The position numbers and the translations under genes were made by a program. DNA of 64,000 bases, taken from Siderastrea radians. Taxonomy: Eukaryota; Cnidaria; Anthozoa; Scleractinia; Rhizangiidae. Location: positions 8,862,001-8,926,000 of the forward strand of contig OZ024895.1 of NCBI GenBank assembly GCA_964017195.1, written 5' to 3'. Of this stretch, positions 1 to 9,269 are shown in pieces (position 1 is the stretch's first letter; every line of letters begins with the position of its first letter). The notes under the pieces were generated by a model, which was not told the DNA's origin, made no database searches, and saw only the letters and a program-made list of their open reading frames with translations.

Positions 1-35
1 ACATTTTGATATTCGAGGCACAGTTTTGACTCAAT

Positions 36-850
36 ATGGCTTCTAAATTCGGGCGAACAACCAATTTTAGTGAAGAAGAAAAACTTTTGTTGGCGGAATT
101 GGGAAGAGAATTTCCAGAAGTGGAAAATAAAGGAAACGACAGTAAAACGTTGACGAAGAAGGCAAAGGCTTGGGAAGAAATTCCGAAAAAATTCAACTCC
201 CAAAATCCAAACGGAATCAAACGGGACATGAATCAGATCCAAGGATGCTGGAGGCGGCTGAAAGTGCAGTCTAAGAAAGAACACGATTTGCAACATCGTG
301 AATCAGGAAAAACTGGTGGAGGAAAAGCTCCTGCCTCCCCAAGTCAGGTGTGTAAACTAGATGCGGACGTCATACCAGCCTCGATTAATCCCCTAGAGCA
401 GGAGTTTGATGATGACGCAGAAGAGGGGCCTAATTTAAGACGGGACAAAGACGAGAAGGGCACTATAACATGCGAAGGGGGGCCAAGTGGACTTGCTGAT
501 GTTGAAGTTATTACCTGGAAAGGAGCAAAACTCAAGAAAAAGGAGGACAGTCAGAAGTAAATAATTTTTCAACGGAAAAATTATGCTTTATTTATTGCGT
601 GATAATTCATTATACTATTCACGCTTATTTATCGCCAATATATTAACATTATATTGACAGGTGCAAACGCAAAAGACCAGAGTCTACTGAGGAGGACCCA
701 TTCTTGTCCATGGCAAGGGAAGAGCACAAATTAAAAATGAAAGTCCTAAAGCTAAAAGAATGGAAACTGGTGCACCAATGCACTAACATGGGAATTGGAT
801 TGCCACCTGCATATGGCACTGACGAAGAAACATCTTACAACATCTTGTAG
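36..850 (+). CDS. Myb/SANT-like DNA-binding protein of a PIF/Harbinger transposon (two exons)
   Basis: Exon 1 runs 36-556 and exon 2 661-850, with a GT..AG intron at 557-660 (donor GTAAAT, acceptor TTGACAG); the frame is kept and ends at TAG 848-850, giving about 236 residues. The N-terminal ~80 residues are a helical, tryptophan-bearing Myb/SANT-like domain (FSEEEKLLLAEL, WEEIPKKFN, GCWRRLKVQSKKE). The tail is acidic, then Lys-rich and helical (EEHKLKMKVLKLKEW). PIF/Harbinger elements normally carry such a protein next to a convergently transcribed transposase, as here; it helps bring the transposase to the nucleus and to DNA. The reading frame is intact although the partner transposase is broken. 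It could equally be a domesticated copy. Confidence 0.75.
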
Positions 851-999
851 TTTGAACTTATAGTTCATATGTCATGATATGTAACACTGATAAATTACAA
901 AACAACATGAAGATAAATTAATTGTAGTGACTATTGTCGTTGTTTCCTATTCTATTGATAAGGTACCCTACAGGCAATTTGATTAATTGATTAATTTTA

Positions 1000-2570
1000 T
1001 TAAGCAAAGTATCGTGAAATAATTAGCTGGCGTTTGGCATTTCCACTTGCGTCTGCAGCAGCAGCAATGTCAAATGGAACATCTTCATCTTCGATGACTT
1101 CATCAAAGTCTTGTTCTTGACGCATAAGGGCGAAATTGTGCAATACTGCCGTGGTTACAATAATGACGAGAGTATTCGCCAGGGCGGTGCGCAGTCCTAA
1201 GTGCAGACATGGAAATCTTCGCTTTAGTAAGCCAAAGCACCTCTCAATAACACACCTAATACGCCTATGTGCAGTATTTTAGTGCACTTCTCCTGCATTC
1301 TTTGGCTTAAGGATTGGTGTCATTAAATATGATCTGCAAGCGTATCCACTGTCACCCACCAGAATGCCATTAATAGTCCCCTCCCTTAATTTGTCTGCGA
1401 TCATGCTGTTCTCAAAAATGCGTGAATCGTGAGTCGACCCAGGCCAGCGTGCCACGATGTTAGTAATAAAGGCATCACTATCACAAACTGCTTGGACGTT
1501 GACGGAGTAAAACTGCTTTCTGTTAACAAATGCCACAGATTTTGTTTGTTTGGACATATGATCCTAATGTGGGTACAATCGATGGCCCGATCACACCTGG
1601 AAAGTGCGCAACATCATAAAACTTTCGCTTGGTGTCAGTCAAGTTATCAGGGAATGACAGGAAATGTCCTTTTTGTTTCGCAATTGCCCTTGAAACCTTG
1701 TGAATGACTGTGCATGCAGCAAATACAGAAACACCAAATAAACTGCCGACAACCCGCTCGAACGTTCCAGTTGCATAAAATCTCAAAGCAATTAGAACTT
1801 GCTGCACTGGTGTCAGCGGCAGATCTCTTCTTGTCTGATGTTGAAGATCTTTATCCAATATTTTGACCACAGGCCGCCCAAGCTCACTATGAGAGGAGCG
1901 CATATATTAACCTGTTCCATTTTGAATATATTATGACCTCGGCAAAATATAAGAGTTTGTATGAAAAATGCAGCAAATACGTTTAATTGCCGTAAATGCG
2001 AAATAATTCACAATAATAAATGGTTCACCTTGTTTATGTGTTATTACTTGCTATTTAATGGCCTTTTGGGGGTGATTTGAAGCGTTTTGAACGGGAACAA
2101 GCGTCCTTGATTATTTGCACCTAACACCTATTAAGCGAAGCGAAAGGTAACACACTGTTGGTCATCACGTGACCGATTCAAAGTTATTTATTTGCTGTAA
2201 ATCTCGAATTTTGGCACCTCTTTCCAAAATTCTTTAAGAGACCAATGGCTTTATACCGTAACAACAAATACATACCAAAAAAGTCAAACATTCGCGTTCT
2301 TTCCCTTATCAAACTCTTACATTTTGGAACAGGTTTAATATATACGCTCCTCTCATAGTGAGCTTGAGCGACCTGTGTTTTGACGAGGTCAATAACCGAG
2401 TCTTTTCTGAAACGAAAACGCAATCGAAAATCGTCGCCATTGTATTCCTCTAAAGGGTTAAATCTGTCCCTAAGGCGCCGAATTTGCCGTACATGTATAT
2501 TACGTCGATTGGCGTACTCTCTTAACTGTCTGTAGCGAAGAATTCCGTCCATTTCAAAATGGCTGCCCAT
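1000..2570 (-). pseudogene. PIF/Harbinger (HARBI1-like) DDE transposase, broken
   Basis: The N-terminal part starts at 2570 (MGSHFEMDG...), the middle lies at 1523-1867, and the C-terminal part runs to TAA at 1000-1002. Family features seen are the helical N-terminus (RFRFRKDSVIDLV), the LIALRFYATG block, the NVQAVCDS and RWPGSTHDSR segments, GDSGYACRSYLMTP, and the RCVIERCFGLLKRRFP C-terminal block. Three breaks are visible: a 510-bp insertion at 1868-2377; a one-base deletion near 1584-1588 that shifts the IGAIDCTHIRI-type motif out of frame; and an in-frame TAA (about 1279-1281) after the AGEVH residues. The protein cannot be made intact. It is convergent with the Myb-like gene at 36-850. 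Confidence 0.85.
1868..2377. mobile_element. Nested inverted-repeat element inside the Harbinger transposase
   Basis: A 510-bp insertion with terminal inverted repeats of about 54 bp (left begins CACAGGCCGCCCAAGCTC, right reads CACAGGTCGCTCAAGCTC on the other strand). It is flanked by a 7-bp direct repeat TTTTGAC at 1861-1867 and 2378-2384. Removing it brings the interrupted transposase reading frame back together, which supports the boundaries. It encodes nothing recognisable, so it is a non-autonomous DNA transposon (MITE) of uncertain superfamily. Confidence 0.8.
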
Positions 2571-2639
2571 GAATTTGCTGTTAAACAGCGTTTAAACTTA
2601 CCTTGAGCAGGTCTAACTTCATATTGTTCCTTAGTCTGT

Positions 2640-2772
2640 GTTTAGACGCGGTCTCAGTAAACACGGTTACGGAACAACGTTTTAAATAATCGGATTTCAT
2701 GGTTTAAATGTGGGTTAGACGACGACTTTCATAAAAGCTGTCTAAACTTGGTTTAAATGACGTAACCGGCCC
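2640..2772. repeat. Probable right end of the PIF/Harbinger element
   Basis: The sequence read inward on the minus strand begins GGGCCGGTTACGTCATTT and contains short repeated GTTTAAA/GTCTAAAC motifs, as expected for a Harbinger terminus. The matching left end would lie before base 1, so the repeat cannot be confirmed from this window. Confidence 0.4.
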
Positions 2773-3743
2773 AAAGAGTTTGAGATCTCAAATTGCATGT
2801 AATACAATACTGTGGACGACGAACGGGGACAACCAGTACTCACCCACTCCTCGAGCAAGCATATGCATTAGCCCACACCACAGCGCTGAAATCGATATGA
2901 AAGCTGAATGCATCGCGAGATTTACTGGCAACCGGTCAAAGTACAAACAAACATACATTCAAGGACAAGAACAATCACGCAGGAAATGTTTCACTTTTAC
3001 ACTAGTAGAAAGAGAAATCCTGGGAACGAGTTAATCAATATCGTTTTCACGGAATACGCTAAGCTATCATGCGGAAGCTGGCTAAGTTTATACTTCGTCT
3101 TTATTTTGGATCTCTGACTTACATCATTGTGACAGGTAGGAGGACATTAAGTTTTCATTTGATTCAATTGGTAATGTAAAACGCTGGGCACGAGTATGAG
3201 TTATAAAAATGTATTCTACTGAGTGCGTAGTAAGTTTCATGTTAGTTAATAGTGAAAGTAGCCAGCCATGAGAATATCAGTAATTCAAGATTTTCACTCT
3301 AGACTTGCTTCGCATACTCCACTAATAGTTTTCTATCTATTGTACTCGATGGTGGCTCAAGTGCAATTAAAGTGAAAAAGAGATAAAAGTAAGAATTAAC
3401 CAGCGAAAAGAAGCGACCGCATAAATCATAAGCCGTTAAACAGGGACTGGGCTCTTTCGGGCCTTATCAGTTTGCATGATACGGGAATTGGAATGAATTC
3501 ATTTATCTGTGTTCTAGGATTAAATATGAAAAAAAATAATGTACCGATGGGTGCTTTCCTATTTTCAGAATTATTTGTGTTATTGCTTGGTAGATGATCC
3601 CTGTTGGTCAGCGTAACAAAACAACAACCCTGTAGATTAACTTGGTAAGAAATTTAGCCAGAAAGCGTTGATGCATGACACTGTCATTGTTTTAGACCCC
3701 AGAGACCCTGTGAGTAATATCGATGCAGCTTGAGAGATTTCTG
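2773..3743. other. Non-coding region
   Basis: AT-rich sequence with no convincing gene beyond a candidate first exon at 3069-3135. The other open frames here are short and overlap each other on the same strand. Confidence 0.5.
3069..3135 (+). CDS. Candidate signal-peptide first exon
   Basis: ATG at 3069 opens 22 codons of basic then hydrophobic character (MRKLAKFILRLYFGSL...) and stops at a good donor (GACAG|GTAGGA), leaving phase 1. This is the shape of a secreted or membrane protein's first exon. The nearest phase-compatible acceptor in a real gene on this strand is the Ig exon at 54435, which also starts in phase 1 and lacks an obvious leader of its own. Linking them would need a 51-kb intron holding all the mobile elements. 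This is speculative; the ORF could be chance. Confidence 0.22.
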
Positions 3744-3983
3744 GGGCCCGTTTCTCGAAAGTCCTGGTAACTTTTCGGGGCCGGACTTATATTTTAAAAT
3801 CAAAAATTGTAGAATAGTGATGTAGCTTTTAGCCCACGAACCAGCTCGACTTGTTTTGTCAACTTAGAATTTTACTTCTTAGCTTTAAAAATCAACACGA
3901 TTTGAATCTTTAAGGTAAATTTTACGCTTATGAAATAGCTTTCCGGGCCCGAAAAAATATCGGGACTTTCGAGAAACGGGCCC
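3744..3983. mobile_element. MITE with GGGCCCGTTTCTCGAAAG ends
   Basis: A 240-bp element with matching inverted ends (GGGCCCGTTTCTCGAAAGTC on each strand) and a possible 3-bp flank CTG on both sides. It has no coding capacity. The exact base of the boundary is ambiguous because the end and its flank are palindromic. Confidence 0.65.
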
Positions 3984-4703
3984 CTGGAACACTAAGGTTC
4001 TAAAGCGATCGCTACAAGATTAGAAAACGTTCTGCCAAGTATTAAATTCATCACAACCAAAACGCCTATGTTAAAGGATGAGGAATCTTCGACGCTATAT
4101 GGATGGTAAACTACATCTTTGACTATACAGAGAGACAACGTTAGAGGGGTGAAAATGGAAATAAACGCTGTGTTTCAGATTACTACAAGGATCTCGGTTC
4201 AATTCCATTGACCCTGTCCCCGTGAAAGCACCTCACGCTGTGTCTTAAACAAAGGTTTCTCTACCAAGCCGTATGAAGAGCAGCGGGGGTCCCTACACGG
4301 TCGTTAAAGAAAAAAATCAACTTGCAGGTTTTCGCTGATAAGTTGACAGCCTTTTATAAGAAACGACGCATTTCTCAAAAACTTGCTGAAATTAATATAA
4401 TTTTTAAAATAAAGATTTTGGAGGGTGTTCAAACCTGACAATAAAGTTGGAAAAGTCAGAAATGCCTCAAGGTGGTTATAGCTCCTTGCAAATATAGGCA
4501 CAACAACGTGAATATGAAAACAATATGAAAACATCGTTGGGGGAGAGCATGCGTGGACTTGGCCGAGTGCGGCACGGTTTCTGAACCGGGAGAGTAAATC
4601 CTTCCGCGAGTGCTTAAATTTTCTCTAATCTATGGGAAAAAGGCTGAAAAGAGGAGCTCGAAGCTCAACTGAGGACGCAGGGTCAAATTAAAAACGCGTA
4701 AAC

Positions 4704-5515
4704 ATGGCTGCAACTAATACTACCGAGGCTATGGCCGCGGGCAGCGACGACGAAGCCAGCAACTTCACACATGACGAGAGCATGCTGCGAGCGACAACGA
4801 CGAACCTAGTCTTCATGAGATCAGGAGTATGCTAGTAGAGATCCAAATCACAGTTTCAAGAGTCCAACGACAAAACAATCAGTTTGTTGAAGAAATGTCG
4901 GCCCTCAGAAACACCGTTAAATCACAAAAGAGAGAGCTAGACGCTACCAAGTGTGCCTTGGAAAAAGTAAAGACGCAAAACAGAGAGTTACAGAGAGAAC
5001 TAGAAGATGTAAGAAGGAAAGCAGCTGAAAGAGTAATGGAAATAGAAGAACTCTACGACTTGCAAGATGCACTGGAACAGTATACCAGAAAACAATCACC
5101 AGAAATTCACCAAATTTCCGAGAGCACCTATCATCGATCGAAGACGCTGTGTTGAAAGTTGCACAGGTCCTTGATGTTCCAATCACCGCAGATGATATTG
5201 AAATATCACATAAGCTGAACGGTAAAGGTGAGAAACCGATTTTAGTCAAATTCACAAGCCACAAAGCCAAAACTAAACTGTACAAGAAGAGAGCTGGTTT
5301 GAAACATGTAAAGATTGCGGATCTCTGCCCAGAAGCGTCGGCTGCAACACGAGCGGAAGGGAAAAAATTTTATTAACGAAAATTTTACTTCATTCAGGCG
5401 AGATTTAGTTAAAAAAGCCAGTGAGAAAAGGGTGGACGGGAAAATATTTTTTAAAACTTCGCCTGATGGCAGACCAATTAGGATTTATGATTACAGTGAC
5501 CTTGATAGTTCTTAA
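4704..5515 (+). pseudogene. LINE ORF1-like fragment (coiled coil plus RRM/CTD-like part)
   Basis: Three frames carry one family-like protein: an N-terminal start at 4704, a coiled coil at 4829-5155 (repeated Glu/Lys/Arg with LQRELEDVRRKAAERV), a segment at 5149-5376 (DVPITADDIEISHKLNG, KPILVKFTSHKAKTKLYKK), and a C-terminal part to 5515 (NENFTSFRRDLVKKASEK, KTSPDGRPIRIYD). This order matches ORF1 proteins of animal non-LTR retrotransposons. At least two frameshifts separate the parts. No reverse transcriptase follows, so it is a truncated copy. Confidence 0.7.
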
Positions 5516-5935
5516 AAGGTAAAACTAGGAAATTAAAGATGCTCGAAAATTTAAGGGGAAAGGATTTGCTGATGTAGAAGGAAAGAGGGACTCCTAAATT
5601 TAGATTTTATTCATCAGTGTTCCTTTTTCTTTTCTTTTCTTTCATAACTGAATTTGTCTCACTAGTACGAATGTATACGTTCGATAGTTGTGTTGCTGTT
5701 GTTGTTTTTTTTTTCGTTACTTTTTATTATATTTTTTTGTAACTTCGTCACATTAACCGCTGTTTTTTGTTATTTGTTATTTATTTATAAACCGTTTATG
5801 AATAGGATTATTTAATAGCGGAACTCCTCCGCGGCCGTAGGCCGCGGGAGTGGAGCCCCATAGTCATACTTAAAGGCGTGCTGGTAATTTTTTATGGTCA
5901 TGGCAAGCGGAATGGCTCGCGGGCGCGTACGCCGT

Positions 5936-5980
5936 ACATACATACATACATACATACATACATACGTACGTACGTACGTC
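5936..5980. repeat. (TACA)n microsatellite grading into (TACG)n
   Basis: About seven TACA units followed by a few TACG units. Confidence 0.9.
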
Positions 5981-5998
5981 GCATTTCATGACATTCTT

Positions 5999-6440
5999 AC
6001 ATGAGGCAATTTTCGCTGGAAGAGCAGAGACGAAGGAAAAGAGACGGAGATAGAGAACAACAACGGAAAAGAAGGAGAAACGCCACTGAAGAACAGCGTC
6101 AAGCACCCGGTCAAGCAGAGCAGAAACGAAAACGAAAAAGACGAAGGAACAGTACAGCAGAGAGATAAAAGCAACTAGAAATAAGACGGAACGGTACTGA
6201 AGAACAACGCCAGAGGAAAACTGAGAGACGCCGACAGAGAACTGTAAACATGTCGGGTACAGTTTTCTTGATTTTTATCTATTTGTGATTGGAAATAATT
6301 TTGTACCACCGAATAATTTACGTCTACGTTTTTGTATTTTATTCTACAGATCATCAAGGGGAAGGAAGTCGTAATCGAGAACGGAGAAGAAATTTACGCC
6401 AAGGACAGCATGAAGTTACAAGGTGTTCAGTTAAAATCAA
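5999..6440 (+). other. Arg-rich repeat-coding remnant, unidentified
   Basis: The + strand encodes repeated EEQRRRKR / RRRNATEEQRQ / EQKRKRRRNST type segments, then a stop near 6166, then more of the same (GTEEQRQRKTERRRQR). A similar Arg-rich stretch (NRERRRNLRQGQHE) follows at about 6355. The pattern recalls the basic N-termini of Helitron-type helicases and other transposon proteins, but no helicase motif is present. I do not assign a function. Confidence 0.25.
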
Positions 6441-7410
6441 TCTCCGTGCTTTAGCAAAGTTTGTTTAACAAAAAAAAATGCACTGTTACAAAAGTGAACT
6501 TTTCGTCAAAACTTAAACACCGCACCTTTTACGGTATGTCATTTAATACTACTCATAGAAAGTGAAAAAAAGAGGAAAAGAAACAAACCAAAACAAAACG
6601 AAAAAAGGGAACGCAATTTGAGGGGGTAGTGCAAAGGTGATGGTATCATGTTACAAGATTTCGCAATCTGGCCGCGCGCGTGGCTGAGAACGAGGACACA
6701 ATACCTTTTCAACGTTAGAAATGAAAAGATAGGCTAAAGAAACTCGACTGCCGGTCCTAAATGCCTATTAAGTGGAATATGGATGTCTTTATTGAGAGGA
6801 GAAATATGGATTGCTTTGGCCCGATGCTTTAACTGAACCAGCGTGAAGACCTGCTTGCTGAGTTTCCCGGGTGAGTTTCTCGGAATTTTTCAATCATTTC
6901 ACAGAATATTACGGTATGGGAAATTCGCTTTTATTTATCTCAACTCAACTGGCTCATTTCCAATTCCCCGTTATCTCGAACAAAGAGAAAGTTGTCTTGG
7001 CTTTGGTCATAAATATAATATTTCCAGTTATTTACTTTTACGACGATAACCCGCTTTTCTCAGCTTTGAAGAATACCAGTGTGTTTTGTTTTCACGGAGC
7101 AAAGTGTAGCCAGGCAAAGGAGAAAACAGCTTATGAAAGCATGCAGTGAAGTAAAAGGCGAAAACAAGTACCAACGCGAATCGTCAAGATGTTAACTCAT
7201 TGACTAAACAAAAGAATAACAAAACAGGACATCATTGATATATGCCTCGTTCTTTTTAACTCTGAATCCAGTCATTGTTTACAATATCCTCGGCAAAACC
7301 CCTACCAAAATCCATGCAAGTAACGAATCGATGAAAAAGCACATCCTCATTTGAGCTTATGTATCTACTGAAGTAGGTCTTAAATATTTTTTGACCCTTA
7401 TTCTGATTTC
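6441..7410. other. Non-coding region
   Basis: AT-rich, with only short overlapping open frames (for example near 6843-7149) that show no domain, codon bias or splice support. Confidence 0.5.
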
Positions 7411-7782
7411 TGAATTGTTTGCTTGAATTTCAATAATTTCATTTGGCTTCACTTAAGCTCAAGACCAATAAGCTTATGTGTGAATTAATTGTGTTTATCA
7501 CTTCTGAATTGTTTGCTTGAATTTCAATAATGTTATTGGGCTTCACTTAAGCTCAAGACTTAAGCTTATGTGTGAATTAATTGTGTTTATCACTTATGAA
7601 TTGTTTGCTTGAATTTCAATAATTTTATTGGGCTCCACTTAAGCTCAAGACTTAAGCTTATGTGTGAATTAATTTTGTTTATCACTAATGAATTGTTTGC
7701 TTGAATTTCAATAATTTTATTTGGCTTCACTTAAGCTCAAGTTAAGCTTATGTGTGAATTAATTTTGTTTATCACTCAATAT
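7411..7782. repeat. Tandem array, four copies of a ~93-bp unit
   Basis: Copies begin near 7411, 7504, 7597 and 7689. Each contains TGAATTGTTTGCTTGAATTT and ends with GTGTGAATTAATT(G/T)TGTTTATCAC. The copies differ by a few bases and small indels. No coding capacity is conserved. Confidence 0.9.
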
Positions 7783-7784
7783 TA

Positions 7785-8720
7785 TGCATGGTTCAATTCT
7801 ACCTGTTACCATCCCCCCCTTCCCGGGCCTACCCCCGGGGATTTGCATTTTTTTTTTCTCACTTGGCAGTCTATTCCCCACCCCCGGGCACACAGAAAGA
7901 GACGATTCCCCAACCCCGGGACTCCTCATCGACCACAAATACGTTGTTTTGTGTACAAAACCTAAATGACGATATTGATTTCCATACAATAGCAAAACCA
8001 GACGTTTTGACAAGAACTTAAACGCTTTTCTAGAGTTTATTGAACGAAGGACACTACATGCATAATATAATAAAAACATGAACAGAAAACTGAAGAAAAA
8101 ACTCTACCTGCACTGGCATACAGCTGGCAAGTAAAGAAATTTTCTTCGCCATGTTTTATTCTAAATATAGCGCATACGCACAAGAGGCCCATGAACAAAT
8201 TGATGGCAGCATTTAAGGGAGTTTTTCTTAGCTTGTTTCATAAGAACACTGGACTGAGATCTCTGTTTAACATAAAGCTGTGCATCCGTTTTTATATAGA
8301 GTCTATTTAAGTCGTCTTATTATAAATATAAACACACTGAAGAAATATTTCTTTGTTTGTGATGACCACCATTCATTCGAGTACGCATCAAATGCACATT
8401 CGTCCAACAATTTATGATAAACATACTGTCAAACACAGATTTTAATTTTGAGATATTATTCTTCTCTAAACAGTCTGCTACAAATACTAGAGATTTTCAC
8501 TGGAAATAGGCAATCTTCTCCACGCGGTCTGGGGCTGTCATATCAACTGAGAAGTGACGTACTTTACAAGAACAACAAGAAGTTATTTTCGATTTGCCCC
8601 ACTCTTCTACCCCCAGGACAAGACCACTTCAAACAATTCCCCACCCCCGGACTCGAGGGCTGGACTTGTCCCCGGGGTTGCCCGGTGGGGGGATGGTAAC
8701 AGGCAAAATTGAACCATGCA
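7785..8720. mobile_element. MITE, PIF/Harbinger type
   Basis: A 936-bp element with inverted ends (TGCATGGTTCAATT(C/T)T, then CCTGTTACCATCCCCCC on each strand) flanked by TTA at 7782-7784 and 8721-8723. A 3-bp TTA duplication is the PIF/Harbinger signature. It was inserted right at the end of the 93-bp tandem array. No transposase is present. Confidence 0.75.
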
Positions 8721-8864
8721 TTAGTTCAGAAGGCGACTGCAATTTGCCATTTTTTTCGATCTCAGTTAACCTACATGTATGAAATAAAAGCACTGCATTG
8801 TGGAAAGTGCTTCTTACTATTTGTCACTTATAATGGAATGTTCATGTTTTAGAAAGTTCAAATA

Positions 8865-8870
8865 AATACT
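8865..8870. repeat. Polinton target-site duplication, left (AATACT)
   Basis: AATACT immediately precedes the AG of the left terminal repeat and recurs right after the right terminal repeat at 32051-32056. Polinton integrases make 6-bp duplications. Confidence 0.92.
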
Positions 8871-9152
8871 AGTAGTAAATTGGGCTCGTCTGTCACAAAT
8901 GGAAGCTTCTGATTGGTCGAGAGCAAATCAATGACGTCATGACCCGGAACCGGAAGTCATGTGTTTTTGGAAGGAGAAACCGCTGACCAGGTGGAAAAAA
9001 AGGGATGGCGGGCTCATGCAACCGGAAGTCACGTGGTTTAGAAGGAGAAACCGCTGACGAGTGTGAAAAAAGGATCGTGGGCTCAAGGTGGATGAAAACC
9101 GCGGAGAAAACGCGGGCTCAAAGTCCAAAGTCCAATTTGGGGAAGAGGGGTG
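8871..9152 (+). repeat. Polinton left terminal inverted repeat
   Basis: 282 bp that match the reverse complement of 31769-32050 with a single mismatch near 9139 by eye. The repeat holds two ~72-bp imperfect direct repeats starting at 8948 and 9020, each with ACCGGAAGT (ETS-type site). It also has GATTGG (8911), TGACGTCA (8932-8939) and CACGTG (9030-9035). Confidence 0.96.
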
Positions 9153-9186
9153 GTCCTTGAAAACAACACAAAATGAAATAAATCAC

Positions 9187-9194
9187 GTTTTATT
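9187..9194 (-). terminator. Poly(A) signal of the DNA polymerase gene
   Basis: AATAAA on the minus strand lies about 75 bases beyond the polymerase stop codon and just inside the left terminal repeat. Confidence 0.6.
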
Positions 9195-9269
9195 GATTTG
9201 TTTTACAATAACTGTGGTTTTCCTTTGAGTTCCTATTTGATAAGTGTTCCTTTTATGATGAGTGTTCAG

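Noticed and set aside
5870..6357. Minus-strand Ser/Phe-rich open frames
   Set aside because: Antisense shadows of the Arg/Glu-rich plus-strand repeat.
7411..7782. CRISPR array
   Set aside because: The whole 93-bp unit is repeated with no unique spacers, in a eukaryotic setting.
7750..8079. Open frames in both strands near the MITE left end
   Set aside because: They fall inside the MITE's inverted end and C/G tracts and are not conserved between the two ends.
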